Assembly: GCA_035527835.1 (NCBI GenBank)
Contig: DATKZS010000001.1
Span: forward strand, 1-50,474
DNA from: DATKZS01 sp035527835 [NCBI: bacterium]
GTDB lineage: Bacteria > RBG-13-61-14
DNA: 50,474 bases
Reading direction: 5' to 3'
A program made the translations under genes and the position numbers. A model generated the notes under the pieces. The model saw nothing but the letters and a program-made list of their open reading frames with translations, was not told where the DNA came from and ran no database searches. This document shows, in pieces, positions 33,414 to 42,194 of the stretch. Position 1 is the stretch's first letter; each line of letters starts with the position of its first letter.

Positions 33414-33498
33414 ATTGAACCGCCAAAGGCGCCAAGATTACACGGAGAAAAGAAATATTTTCATTTTGCATGGTCTGCTCGGTGTCTTGGCGGTCAAT
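33414..33498. repeat. Degraded inverted repeat, CCGCCAAAGGCGCCAAG type
   Basis: ATTGAACCGCCAA (33414-33426) pairs with TTGGCGGTCAAT (33487-33498), apart from one extra base; the interior is poorly paired. It lies between the M23 peptidase stop and the promoter of the next gene. Confidence 0.5.
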
Positions 33499-33536
33499 TC
33501 TCTATTGGGGTTTTCAGGATCGGCGAAGTGGGGAGG

Positions 33537-34532
33537 TCATGGCGCGGCGGGATCGCCGGTATCGGGGCCGGGCGCGAAGACGCTCAAGTATTGCATGGGG
33601 TCAACCTGCATTCCCCTGATCCTGACCTCGAAGTGGAGATGGGGTCCGGTGGAAAAACCGGTGCTGCCTACCTCGGCGATCTTCTGGCCTTTTTTCACGC
33701 TCTGTCCGGGCCTGACGAACAGGGCCCGGGCATGAGCGTAGTAAGTGGAAATTCCGTAGCCGTGGTCAATCTCCACGGCGTTGCCGTAGCCGCTCGTCCT
33801 GCCGGCGCTGACCACGACTCCGGGCGCCACGGCGTAGATGGGGGTCCCGGGATCGGCGGCGATGTCTATTCCCTCATGCCTCTGGAGCTTGCGGGTGATG
33901 GGATGGACCCTCACGCCGAAACCGGAGGTGATGCGCCCGCCGTTAAGGGGCCAGATCGAGGGGAAGACGGCGAACACGGTTTTGCGGTCGTCCCAGACGT
34001 CCTCCAAATCCTGGAGCGTGAGCTCATAGGATTGGATCTGCCTGTCGAGGCGGGCGAGCCGGAGCTGAATGTTGTTGACCTGCTCGATCTGGGACTGGTC
34101 CATCTCCAGCGGCTTGGCGGCCTTGGCCGGGGCGGGGGCATCACCTTCATTCTCGCCGCCCCCGATGGCGCCGCCGGGGAGCCAGTGCTTCAAGTCTTTT
34201 TCCATGCCGGCGATGATGTTGCCGGTGCGGCGGCAGCTCGTGGTGAAATTATTCTCCAGGGAGTCCACGCGGGCGCGAATGGCGTCGAGCTTCTGCTGGG
34301 AGGCCCGGCGCTGGGAAGACAGGCGGGCGAGGTCATGATTTCTGCTGCTCAAGAGGGCACAGCGGATGCCGGTGCCGAGCAGGACGAGCGGGATGAGCAG
34401 TAATATGGAGGCCGCGATTTTGAGCGAACGCACTTCGAGCATGAATTGCGCCGGCGCGGAGGTAGCGTCCTTCATCACCCAGATGGTGATGGTCCGTCCC
34501 CGCTGTTCTGGTTTCCTCTGGTCAGCCATCAT
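33537..34532 (-). CDS. M23 (LytM-type) peptidase, membrane anchored
   Basis: This 331-residue protein has a membrane segment (about 38-58), a coiled coil (about 65-185) and a C-terminal M23 domain. Zinc ligands are His219 and Asp223 (RHEGIDIAA) and His300 (HLHFEV, with His298 catalytic), with His267 in TYYAHA. It is thus predicted to be an active peptidoglycan endopeptidase, unlike the EnvC-type activators that have lost these residues. Typical roles are cell separation or envelope growth. A strong promoter lies at 34668-34697. No clear Shine-Dalgarno precedes the double ATG. Confidence 0.92.
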   Translation of the reverse strand: MMADQRKPEQRGRTITIWVMKDATSAPAQFMLEVRSLKIAASILLLIPLVLLGTGIRCALLSSRNHDLARLSSQRRASQQKLDAIRARVDSLENNFTTSCRRTGNIIAGMEKDLKHWLPGGAIGGGENEGDAPAPAKAAKPLEMDQSQIEQVNNIQLRLARLDRQIQSYELTLQDLEDVWDDRKTVFAVFPSIWPLNGGRITSGFGVRVHPITRKLQRHEGIDIAADPGTPIYAVAPGVVVSAGRTSGYGNAVEIDHGYGISTYYAHARALFVRPGQSVKKGQKIAEVGSTGFSTGPHLHFEVRIRGMQVDPMQYLSVFAPGPDTGDPAAP

Positions 34533-34589
34533 CCGATAAGTCTATCAAAATTTTTGCCCGGCTTGACTAATGCCTCCTTCTTGCACTTC

Positions 34590-34734
34590 CCCGGCCGGAA
34601 AGCGGTTTTTCGGTCCCGCTCCCCGGCCGCCAATCCGGCCCTGCACAATTTAGCCTATTATGCCCTTATTATGGCATCAGCTACAAATTGATGTCAAGGG
34701 GAAAATTATATTTTTCCGCCCGGCCGGAAAGCGG
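34590..34734. repeat. Pair of 16-bp direct repeats flanking the M23 promoter
   Basis: CCCGGCCGGAAAGCGG occurs at 34590-34605 and 34719-34734, 129 bases apart, in the 212-base gap between the M16 stop and the M23 start. The second copy is directly followed by the 3' end of the M16 gene. Confidence 0.6.
34668..34697 (-). promoter_or_regulatory. Sigma-70 promoter for the M23 peptidase gene
   Basis: TTGACA (34692-34697) and CATAAT (34668-34673) are separated by 18 bases. ATGCC/GGCAT arms overlap the -10 area. The leader would be about 128 bases. Confidence 0.7.
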
Positions 34735-34744
34735 CGCGGTCCGC

Positions 34745-37618
34745 TTAGTTGTCCAGCCCCGCCGCCGGTACGGCGGTCCCCGGCGTCTGGCCGCCGGCCG
34801 CGGCCTGGGCGCCGCATGGCTTGATCACGGCCATGACGTAGGCACTGGGCTTGATGTACTTGTCGGCGGCGGCCCGCACGTCGTCCGCGGTCACGGCCTC
34901 GATCTTCGAGGCGTATTCCTGCGAGGCCTGGTAGCCGATGCCCTGCAGCTCGTCAAGGGCATAGTGTCCGGCCTGGGTGGCGTAATGCTGGAGCCGGATC
35001 TCGTAATCGCCGATCAGGACGCGCCGGGCGCGGTCAAGCTCGTCCTTGGAGATGGGCTCGTCGCGCACCTTGCCGAGCTGGACCATGATTCCGTCCTTGG
35101 ATGCGGTTTCCTTGTCCGGGGCGGTGCCGATGTAGACGCCGAAGGTCCCGGGGTCAACGCCGGGCTGGCTGAAGGCGTAAACGCTGTAGGCCAGGCTCTG
35201 CTCGCCGCGCAAGGTGGTGAAGAGCCGGCCGGACATTCCGGAGAGCACGGAGCTCAGGACCTCGAGGCTGTAGCGGTCCGGCGAGGTCACGCGCGTGCCC
35301 TGGAATCCGATGACGATGTTGGCCTGGTTCACGTCCTTGCATTCAACGGACTCTCGCACCGTGGGCGGGGGCGGCTCGAGGGGGACGGGTTCCGGGGAAT
35401 AAGGCTCCGCCACCCAGTCGCTGAACAGGTCCTCCATCCGCCTTTTGAGGTCCGCGGCATTGACGTCGCCGACCACGGCGATAACCAGGTTGCCCGGCAC
35501 GGCGAAGCCCTGGTAGTAGTCCATCAGGTCATCGCGGGTCAGGGCCGGCACGCTTTTCTCGGTCCCCAGCGGGTCGAGCCCGTAGGGGTGGTCCTGGAAC
35601 AGCTCCGACTGGAAGAGGCGGAAGGCCAATGAGCGGGGCTGGTCGAGCTGGCTCCGGATGTTGGAAAGGATGATGCCGCGCACGCGCTCCACGTCGTCGT
35701 CGGGAAAGGTCGGATACCTGAGCACCTCGTTGAGCACGGGCAGGCAGGAAGTGAAATAGGCGCTCGGCGACTCCAGGGTGATGCCGATGGAGGAGCGGCC
35801 GGCGAACCCCTCGATGCTCGCGCCGCGGGCCTCGATCATGGAATGGATCTGCGACGACGAGAAGCGGGCCGTTCCCTCGGTCATGGTCTGGGCGATGAAA
35901 TTGTTGATGCCGTTGTCGTCGCTGGTCTCCCGCCGCACTCCGCCCTCGAAGGCGGCGCGCAGGGCCACCAGCGGCACGGTGTGGCTCTCGCGGATGATGA
36001 GGCGGATGCCATTGGCCAGGTCGTACTTGACCGGGTCGGATGCCACCGGGGCGTTGGGGGCCCGGGAGGGCGGCGGCTGGGGAGCGGGGACCTCCGGCGG
36101 CGTGATCGGCTCGGCCTCGGCAAGGGACCCGGGCTTGTAGTCCAGGTCCCAGCCCTCGGCGTCCTTGATGACCCAATAGATGGTGGAATCGTCCACGGGC
36201 TTTTGCTTGCCCTTAACGGAGCTCTTTTCGGGGAAGATGCCCACGGCGGTGAGGTTCCGGCTGACCAGGTATTTCCGTGCGACCCTCTTGATTTCCTCGG
36301 GGTTCAGGGCCTGGACTTTTTGGAGGTATATTGGGGTATAATCCGGGGACCCGGTGAGGGTATAGTTGTATCCGATCTCGCGGGCCTGTCCATCCACGGT
36401 CTCGCGCGAGTAAATCTCGCTGGTGAGGATGGTCTGCTTGGCCTTCTCGACCTCCCATTGCTCCACCGGCTCGTGCTTCAAGAGATATATCTCCTTGAGC
36501 ACCATGCCCAGCGCGTCCTGGGTCTTGTTCTCGCTCAGGTCAAATCCCACCAGGAACAGGCCGGGATCGCGGGGGGTGAAGGAGTAGGCCCAGATCTTAT
36601 TGACCAATCTGCGCTCGGTCCGGACGCGGTAGGCGAGCCGCGAGGTCTCGCCGCCGCCCAGGATCACGGAGAGCACGTCCAGCGCCGCCATGTCCTCCGC
36701 CGCGAAGGGCGGGACGTGGAAGCAGAGGTACATGTAGCTCTCCGCCACGTCTTCCCGGTGCACGTCCACCCGCGCGGATTTCTGCGGCGGCTCGAACACC
36801 GCGCGCGGGCTGTCCTCGTCGGAGGGTCCGGCCGCGGCGGGCACTTGGCCCAGATAGGTCTTGGCCGCCTTGAGCACGTCGCCGGAGTCCACGCTCCCGG
36901 AGACGACCAGGGTCATGCGGCCGGGCACGTACCATTTTTTGTAATAGTCCACGATGTCCTGGCGGGTGAGTCCGCGCACGGTCTGGTCGAACCCGATCAC
37001 CGGGCGGCGGTAGGGGTGCTCGGTGTAGGCCTTGGCGAACAGGTATTTGTAGATGCGGGAGCGGGGGTTGTCGTTGCCGCGGCGGAGCTCTTCGAGGATC
37101 ACCTCCTTCTCCTTGTTGAACTCGGCCTCGTCGAACACCGGGTTGGTGACCAGGTCGGAGAGGATGTCGAGGGCCTGGCCAAAGTAGCGGCTGGCGATGG
37201 TGATGTGGTACACCGTGTGGTCGTCGCTGGTGAAGGCGTTCAAGTCGCCGCCCAGCGACTCCACGTCCTTGGCCGTTTGGCCCATGCCCCGGTTCCTGGT
37301 GCCCTTGAACATCATGTGCTCGATCACGTGGGAGATGCCCGCCTCCTTGTCCGTCTCATCGGCGGACCCCACCTTCACCCAGAGCTGCACCGCCACCACC
37401 GGCGCGGAAAAGCTCTCCTGTGACACCACCGTCAATCCGTTCGGCAACTGCTTGATCACCGTCTTCGAGCTCCTTTGCTGTGATAGGTTTAACCTGCCGG
37501 GACGGCCCGCTTCCGCCGCCTTCGTGAGCGACTCCTTGGCCTTCTGAAACACGGAACAGCCCGGGGACATGATGCCCAGGGCCAGGGCCAGAACAGCCAC
37601 GCTCGCCATACGCTTCAT
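34745..37618 (-). CDS. Double-domain M16 zinc peptidase, predicted lipoprotein
   Basis: This 957-residue protein is two M16 modules in tandem. The first (about 50-480) is active-like: HVIEH with zinc ligands His97 and His101 and base Glu100, plus Glu177 seventy-six residues later. The second module (about 540-935) has NNFIAQ in the matching place and so lacks the metal site; it is expected to be the closing half of the clam-shell. The N-terminus is a signal with SPGC (Cys21), so it is probably lipid-anchored and periplasmic. A proline-rich linker (EVPAPQPPPSRAP) joins the modules. It has an AGGAG site and lies 159 bases after lpxB. Confidence 0.93.
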   Translation of the reverse strand: MKRMASVAVLALALGIMSPGCSVFQKAKESLTKAAEAGRPGRLNLSQQRSSKTVIKQLPNGLTVVSQESFSAPVVAVQLWVKVGSADETDKEAGISHVIEHMMFKGTRNRGMGQTAKDVESLGGDLNAFTSDDHTVYHITIASRYFGQALDILSDLVTNPVFDEAEFNKEKEVILEELRRGNDNPRSRIYKYLFAKAYTEHPYRRPVIGFDQTVRGLTRQDIVDYYKKWYVPGRMTLVVSGSVDSGDVLKAAKTYLGQVPAAAGPSDEDSPRAVFEPPQKSARVDVHREDVAESYMYLCFHVPPFAAEDMAALDVLSVILGGGETSRLAYRVRTERRLVNKIWAYSFTPRDPGLFLVGFDLSENKTQDALGMVLKEIYLLKHEPVEQWEVEKAKQTILTSEIYSRETVDGQAREIGYNYTLTGSPDYTPIYLQKVQALNPEEIKRVARKYLVSRNLTAVGIFPEKSSVKGKQKPVDDSTIYWVIKDAEGWDLDYKPGSLAEAEPITPPEVPAPQPPPSRAPNAPVASDPVKYDLANGIRLIIRESHTVPLVALRAAFEGGVRRETSDDNGINNFIAQTMTEGTARFSSSQIHSMIEARGASIEGFAGRSSIGITLESPSAYFTSCLPVLNEVLRYPTFPDDDVERVRGIILSNIRSQLDQPRSLAFRLFQSELFQDHPYGLDPLGTEKSVPALTRDDLMDYYQGFAVPGNLVIAVVGDVNAADLKRRMEDLFSDWVAEPYSPEPVPLEPPPPTVRESVECKDVNQANIVIGFQGTRVTSPDRYSLEVLSSVLSGMSGRLFTTLRGEQSLAYSVYAFSQPGVDPGTFGVYIGTAPDKETASKDGIMVQLGKVRDEPISKDELDRARRVLIGDYEIRLQHYATQAGHYALDELQGIGYQASQEYASKIEAVTADDVRAAADKYIKPSAYVMAVIKPCGAQAAAGGQTPGTAVPAAGLDN

Positions 37619-37681
37619 TTATCAGCTCTCCTTTCCAACTTTGCCCGCCCGCGTTCCTTCCACCACCCAGGCTTAGTGGGA

Positions 37682-37697
37682 GCGCCCTTCCGGGCGC
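37682..37697. repeat. GCGCCC-TTCC-GGGCGC hairpin downstream of lpxB
   Basis: A perfect 6-bp stem lies 80 bases past the lpxB stop. It has no T tract, so it is a weak terminator candidate at best. Confidence 0.4.
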
Positions 37698-37777
37698 GAA
37701 CACCGGCGGGGGCGATTGCAGAACCCGGAAGCCGGCCCGCGCGGCTCCGGGAAAATGTAATCTCTTTTCCCGCGGCC

Positions 37778-38941
37778 TCAAGTCTCCGTGCCCCACAACC
37801 TGCGGTAAACGGCCTCGGCCGCCCGCCGCGAGGCCCCGCTCCCGCCCAGCGCGTCCCTCACCTTGCCGAGCTCCGAGCGCATGCGGTCCCTCTGCTCCGG
37901 ATGGTCCAAGAGCTCGTCCATGGCCCGGCCGAGCCGCTCCGGGTTCATCTCGCGCTGGATCAGCTCCGGCACGATGGCGCGGCCCGCGACCACGTTGGGC
38001 AGGCTGTAGTTGGGCACCAGGGCCATGGGCTTCACGATGGCGTAGGTCAGCCACGACACCGCGCCGAGCACGATCATGGGCGTGCCCACCACCGCGGCCT
38101 CCAGAGTGGCCGTTCCGGAGGCCACCAGGGCGAGGTCGGACGCGGCCAGCACGTCGCAGGCGCGCCCGGAAATTATGCGTACGACATCTCCCGCATTCCC
38201 CAGGTTCCTCCGGATCAGCTCCTGGTCCAGCGTCGGGGCCTGGGCCAGCAGGAACCCGGCGCCCTTGCGCGACGCCTTGGCCCGCTCCACCACCTTCGCC
38301 ATGACCGGCAGGTACGTCTCGACCTCCGCCCGCCGGCTGCCGGGCAGCAGCGCGATCACCGGGGCGGCGGAATCCACCCCGAACCCGCGCCGGAGCTCGC
38401 CGGCGCTTGAGGAGGGCCGGGCCGAGTCGCGCACCGGGTGGCCCACGAACTCCACGTCAAATCCGGGCGCGCGCTCCTTATAAAACTCCACCTCGAAGGG
38501 GAAGAGCGTGAGCATGGCGTCAACGCGGGCCGCGATCTTCCTTACGCGGCCGGGCCGCCAGGCCCAGACCTGCGGGCTGATGTAGTAAATGATCCTGGTC
38601 TCGGGCCGGACCTTCCGGATTTTCCGCGCCAGCAGCAGGTTGAACTCGGGAAGGTCGAGCAGCACCACCCCCCGGGGGGCCCGCTCCTTTATACTCCTTA
38701 CCAGGGAGCGATAGGCCCCGTAAAACCGCTTTAGCTCCGGCAGCGCCTCGGAAATGCCCACCACCCCCGCCCGGCTCAAGTCCAGGATCAGGTCGGCGCC
38801 CAGGGCCTTTAGCGCCGCGCCGCCCACGCCGTAGACTTCGAGGCCGGGCCGGAGCTTCCCAAGCTCCGTGACCAGCGCGGCGGCGTGAGCGTCGGCCGAG
38901 GCCTCTCCGGCCACCACCATGATGAGGTCGTCATGGGCCAT
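37778..38941 (-). CDS. lpxB: Lipid-A-disaccharide synthase
   Basis: This 387-residue GT19-family protein joins UDP-2,3-diacylglucosamine with lipid X at the inner face of the membrane. It shows VVAGEASADAHAAALVTEL, VYGVGGAALKALGADLILDL, VVLLDLPEFNLLLARKIRK, YYISPQVWAWRPGRVRKIA, VEFVGHPVRD, ALLPGSRRAEVETYLPVM and ALVASGTATLEAAVVGTPMIVLG. It shows that the cell makes lipid A. The usual neighbours lpxA, lpxD and fabZ are not here. It starts one base after the stop of a small lipoprotein gene. Confidence 0.97.
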   Translation of the reverse strand: MAHDDLIMVVAGEASADAHAAALVTELGKLRPGLEVYGVGGAALKALGADLILDLSRAGVVGISEALPELKRFYGAYRSLVRSIKERAPRGVVLLDLPEFNLLLARKIRKVRPETRIIYYISPQVWAWRPGRVRKIAARVDAMLTLFPFEVEFYKERAPGFDVEFVGHPVRDSARPSSSAGELRRGFGVDSAAPVIALLPGSRRAEVETYLPVMAKVVERAKASRKGAGFLLAQAPTLDQELIRRNLGNAGDVVRIISGRACDVLAASDLALVASGTATLEAAVVGTPMIVLGAVSWLTYAIVKPMALVPNYSLPNVVAGRAIVPELIQREMNPERLGRAMDELLDHPEQRDRMRSELGKVRDALGGSGASRRAAEAVYRRLWGTET

Positions 38942-38942
38942 A

Positions 38943-39350
38943 TCAGTAGGGAGGCGAGGCGATCATCCAGCCCCCGTCGGGTCCCAGCTCCCAGTGCATG
39001 ACGAAGTCCTGGGTCTGGAGCGTGACCGAGGCGGGGGCGACAAAGGAGCGTGAGACCACCACTGCGGCCTGGTTGCCGGCCGGGTTCATCTCGACCTTGA
39101 CGATGGAATAACTCTCCAGGGTATAACCTCTTTGCATCCGCTGGGCATAGGAGACGAAGTCGTTTCTGTACTCGCGCTTGATGAGGAGCGAGGCCGCGTC
39201 GTAATCGCGGAGGGTGATCAGCTCGTGGTACATATCCACCCGCTCGCGCAGGGCCGGCTCCTTGCCCTTCACTCCTCTGCCCGCATGGTCGGCGCAGCCG
39301 ACGGCCATTATCAGGGCCGCGAGCGTCCACCAACCGGCTGTTTTCCGCAT
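38943..39350 (-). CDS. Small predicted lipoprotein upstream of lpxB
   Basis: This 135-residue protein has a canonical lipobox (AALIMAVGC, Cys19). The mature part has a helical start (ALRERVDMYHELITLRDYDAASLLIKREYRNDF) and a beta sheet (YTLESYSIVKVEMNPAGNQAAVVVSRSF...DFVMHWELGPDGGWMIASPPY), a layout resembling NTF2-like/SnoaL-type domains of secreted proteins; this is my inference. No catalytic residues are recognised. It shares its promoter with lpxB, one base downstream, and the tight spacing suggests an outer-envelope role. GAAGGAGGAAG precedes the ATG. Confidence 0.8.
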   Translation of the reverse strand: MRKTAGWWTLAALIMAVGCADHAGRGVKGKEPALRERVDMYHELITLRDYDAASLLIKREYRNDFVSYAQRMQRGYTLESYSIVKVEMNPAGNQAAVVVSRSFVAPASVTLQTQDFVMHWELGPDGGWMIASPPY

Positions 39351-39385
39351 GGCTCTTCCTCCTTCACGCCGCGAGGGCTGAGATG

Positions 39386-39414
39386 ATTATAGGGTATGAG
39401 GCGGGGGCGGTCAA
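39386..39414 (-). promoter_or_regulatory. Sigma-70 promoter for the lipoprotein-lpxB operon
   Basis: TTGACC (39409-39414) and a perfect TATAAT (39386-39391) are 17 bases apart. The leader is about 29 bases and includes the ribosome site. Confidence 0.8.
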
Positions 39415-39442
39415 TAAAATGGCGCGGCGGGGCGGGGCCGGC

Positions 39443-40582
39443 TCAGATGGTAAGGGCGTCGCCGTCGGGTCCGGGGGCGGAGGGGCGGAGGCCGCCGCCG
39501 GCCGACATGAGCGCGGCGTCGCCGATGAACTTGTCCATGACCTTGTAGAATTGCGCGACCTGGCGCAGGTCAACCCATTCGCCGGAGCCGTGGATGTGCT
39601 CGCCGCCGGGACCGAAGGCCGCCGCGGGGATCCCGGCCTCCGTGAAATGCCGCGCGTCGGTGGCCGCGTGCTTGCGGCAAAGGCCCGGGTCGCGCTTCAT
39701 GGCCTCCGCCGCGCTCTGGCGCAGCCGCACCAGATACGGGTCGGCGGGGTCGGTGTAAAAGACCGCGCCCTGCTCCACCACCTTGACCGTGAGCTCCGGC
39801 GCGGCCTTCATGATCCTCTCCACCAGGTCCTCCGGCCGGTCCATGGGCACGTAATGGATGTCCAGACGACACACGCACCGCTCCGGAACGCGGCCCATGG
39901 CGTCGCCCGCCGTGAGCACCGATGGGACCATGGTCGTCCGCCAAGCGCGCGGCTCGGGCTCGCCGAAGATTTCCCAGACCGCCGGGAACTGGCGGAAGAA
40001 CGAAAAGATCGCGTTGTCGCCCTCCCACGGCCGCGCCGAATGCGCGGCGGCGCCCCGCGCCGTGAGCTCCAGCCCCAGCACCCCCTTGGACTGGTTGGCA
40101 ACCGCCAGGCCCGTGGGCTCGGCCACCACCGCAAACCGGCACTTGAACCCGAGCTTCAGGATGTGGCCCACGCCCCGTTCGCCCCCGGTCTCTTCGTCGC
40201 CCGTGATCATCAGCGCCAAAGAGGGCGGGTCCGGCCGCCGGGCCAGGTCGCGCACCAGCACCATCATCGCCGCCAGCGCGGCCTTCATGTCCGCGGCGCC
40301 CCGGCCGTAAAGCCGGTCGCCCTCCCGGCGGGGACGGAAGCCCGACGCCTGGCCCTCCACCACGTCGTAATGCCCGTTCAGGCAGACCACCGGCTCGTCG
40401 CCCGGCCCCAGCTTCACCACCAGGCTGCGCACGTCGCCCGGCTCCCAGATGGTGTAGGGAACTTGCGCGTCCTTGAAAAAATTCTCGATGTAATCCATGC
40501 AGGCCCGGCGCGGACGGGCCCGGGAGGAGGTGGAGGGAAACTTGATCAGGTCCGAGGCGATCTTGCAGATGACATTAAGCAT
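39443..40582 (-). CDS. M20-family metallopeptidase (ArgE/DapE-like)
   Basis: This 379-residue cytoplasmic zinc hydrolase has the M20 ligand set: His71 and Asp73 in LNGHYDVV, Asp98 in YGRGAADMKAA, the general base/ligand pair Glu130-Glu131 in TGDEETGGERG, and a late His in GPGGEHIHGSGEWV. GAAAHSARPWEGDNAI is the dimerisation-domain His region. Family members cut N-acyl amino acids or short peptides (ArgE, DapE, CPG2); the substrate cannot be fixed. The C-terminal 30 residues are low-complexity. It is a single gene between lpxB and engB. Confidence 0.88.
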   Translation of the reverse strand: MLNVICKIASDLIKFPSTSSRARPRRACMDYIENFFKDAQVPYTIWEPGDVRSLVVKLGPGDEPVVCLNGHYDVVEGQASGFRPRREGDRLYGRGAADMKAALAAMMVLVRDLARRPDPPSLALMITGDEETGGERGVGHILKLGFKCRFAVVAEPTGLAVANQSKGVLGLELTARGAAAHSARPWEGDNAIFSFFRQFPAVWEIFGEPEPRAWRTTMVPSVLTAGDAMGRVPERCVCRLDIHYVPMDRPEDLVERIMKAAPELTVKVVEQGAVFYTDPADPYLVRLRQSAAEAMKRDPGLCRKHAATDARHFTEAGIPAAAFGPGGEHIHGSGEWVDLRQVAQFYKVMDKFIGDAALMSAGGGLRPSAPGPDGDALTI

Positions 40583-40777
40583 TCAACCGGCCACTCCGGC
40601 ACGCGCTGAAATCATGGCGCGCCATCAGCTTGGGCGTCCCCGCATCCCTTGCCATCGTCCATGCTCTTTTCCCGCCTCTTATAAATCGCTCGCGGCGATC
40701 ACGGCCGTGTCCCGGCCGAATTAATATTTTACGTGGCGCGGCGGCGGTGTCAAATCGCGCGGGACCAAGAAAAGGGA

Positions 40778-40806
40778 TTGACCGGGGCGGCGGCGCCGCT
40801 TATAGT
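40778..40806 (+). promoter_or_regulatory. Sigma-70 promoter for engB, implying a leaderless mRNA
   Basis: TTGACC (40778-40783) and TATAGT (40801-40806) are exactly 17 bases apart. The predicted first transcribed base is about 40813, next to the start codon at 40814. Confidence 0.65.
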
Positions 40807-40813
40807 GGAGGAC

Positions 40814-41401
40814 ATGAAGATCGTGTCCGCCGAATTTGTCCTCTCCGCCGCCGGTCCGGAGCAGTGGCCGCGGGAGGGGCTCGCCGAGGCCGCGTTTTCC
40901 GGCCGGTCCAACGTGGGCAAGTCGTCGCTCATCAACGCCCTCGTGCGCCGCCACAAGCTCGCGCGCACCAGCTCGACGCCCGGCCAGACCCGGTCCATCA
41001 ACTTCTTCCGCGTCAACGGCAAGTACATGTTCGCGGACCTGCCCGGGTTCGGCTACGCCAAGGTGGCTAAAGAGGAGCGGCGGCGGTGGCGGCGGATGGT
41101 GGAGTCGTACCTGGCCGCAAGGGAGGAGTTGCGCGCGGTGGTCCTGATCATGGACCTGAGACGCACTCCCGGGGCCGAGGAGCGGGAGCTGATCGGGTTC
41201 CTCACCTCCCACGGCATCCCGCCGCTCCTGGTTGCGACCAAGGCCGACAAGCTGAGCAGGAACCGGCGCGTGAAGCCGCTCCGCGAGCTGGGCCAGGCAC
41301 TGGGAATCGCGCCCGACCGCATCGTCATCTTCTCCGCCGTGACCGGCGAAGGGATGGAAGAGCTGTGGAAGCGGCTCCTGGAATTGCTGAGCCCGCGCTG
41401 A
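40814..41401 (+). CDS. engB: Ribosome biogenesis GTPase EngB/YsxC
   Basis: This 195-residue protein is a typical EngB: a short N-terminus (MKIVSAEFVLSAAGPEQWP), G1 GRSNVGKS (30-37), G2-region STPGQTRSINFF, G3 DLPGFGYAKV (75-84) and G4 ATKADK. It assists assembly of the large ribosomal subunit. The chosen ATG gives the family's conserved N-terminus; upstream codons in frame are not conserved-looking. The GGAGG lies only two bases before the ATG, too close for normal use, which agrees with the leaderless arrangement. Confidence 0.95.
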   Translation: MKIVSAEFVLSAAGPEQWPREGLAEAAFSGRSNVGKSSLINALVRRHKLARTSSTPGQTRSINFFRVNGKYMFADLPGFGYAKVAKEERRRWRRMVESYLAAREELRAVVLIMDLRRTPGAEERELIGFLTSHGIPPLLVATKADKLSRNRRVKPLRELGQALGIAPDRIVIFSAVTGEGMEELWKRLLELLSPR

Positions 41402-41492
41402 ATCACTCTCATCCGGGTTGTGCCCAAAGCCGGCGGAGGCTACAATAATAAGTAGAGGGCTGCGGAAGTTGCAGGAACTTGGGCGTATGATC

Positions 41493-41581
41493 TTAACCAC
41501 GGATAAACACAGATGAACACGGATTTCATTATTTTTCATTTCCGGATTTATCTGTGTCCATCTGTGTTCATCTGTGGTTAA
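41493..41581. repeat. Inverted repeat, TTAACCACGGATAAACACAG type
   Basis: The left arm begins at 41493 and the right arm ends at 41581 (TCATCTGTGGTTAA). The arms are about 38 bp with scattered mismatches and consist of repeated GATGAACAC words. It belongs to the same class as 3791-3873 and lies between engB and rsmD. Confidence 0.75.
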
Positions 41582-41633
41582 TATCCCAACCTCGGACCTC
41601 TTGCATAAGCTTTATTAATGTAGGAAAGCGGCC

Positions 41634-42194
41634 ATGCGCGTTACTTCTGGCAACAATAAGGGCCGGCGGCTGAAGACCCGGACGGGGAACCAGACGCGTC
41701 CGACCTCGGACCGGGTGCGGGCGGCGATTTTCGACATCCTGCCGCTGGACATCTCGGGCGCGGTCGTGCTCGATCTTTATTCGGGCAGCGGGGCCATGGG
41801 GATCGAGGCGTTGTCGCGGGGCGCGGGCCAGGCCCTGTTCGTGGACTCGTCGCGCGATTCGATCCGGGTGATCCGCGAGAACCTGGAGCTGATGGGCCTT
41901 GGCGACCGTTGCCGGCTGATGAACAAGCGGGCGGCGCCTGCGCTCCGGCTGCTGGGCGCGGAGGGCTCACGCTTCGACCTGGTTTTCCTGGACCCGCCGT
42001 ATCCATCGGGTGAGGCCAAGAAGGCGCTGGAACTTCTGGCCGGCCTGGACGTTCTCACGGATGAGGCCATCGTGGTGGCCGAGCACGACGTGGACCACGA
42101 GCTGGGCGCGTCCTTCGGCCCGCTGGCCCGCGTGGCCCGGCGCGAGTACGGACGCACCGTGATCTCGTTTTACGAGAAAAGGGGAAAAGCATGA
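41634..42194 (+). CDS. rsmD: 16S rRNA (guanine966-N2)-methyltransferase
   Basis: This 186-residue SAM-dependent enzyme has the RsmD pattern: MRVTSGNNKGRRLKT, RPTSDRVRAAIFDIL, the SAM loop VLDLYSGSGAMGIEALSRGA (45-64) and catalytic DPPY (120-123). It methylates G966 of 16S rRNA. Its stop overlaps the next start by four bases. The gene before it, engB, is also a ribosome-assembly gene, but a 232-base gap with a repeat separates them. Confidence 0.93.
   Translation: MRVTSGNNKGRRLKTRTGNQTRPTSDRVRAAIFDILPLDISGAVVLDLYSGSGAMGIEALSRGAGQALFVDSSRDSIRVIRENLELMGLGDRCRLMNKRAAPALRLLGAEGSRFDLVFLDPPYPSGEAKKALELLAGLDVLTDEAIVVAEHDVDHELGASFGPLARVARREYGRTVISFYEKRGKA

Noticed and set aside
35843-37423. A 526-codon plus-strand frame inside the M16 gene
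   Set aside because: Opposite an unmistakable peptidase with intact zinc motif; composition is Val/Gly/Glu/His noise.
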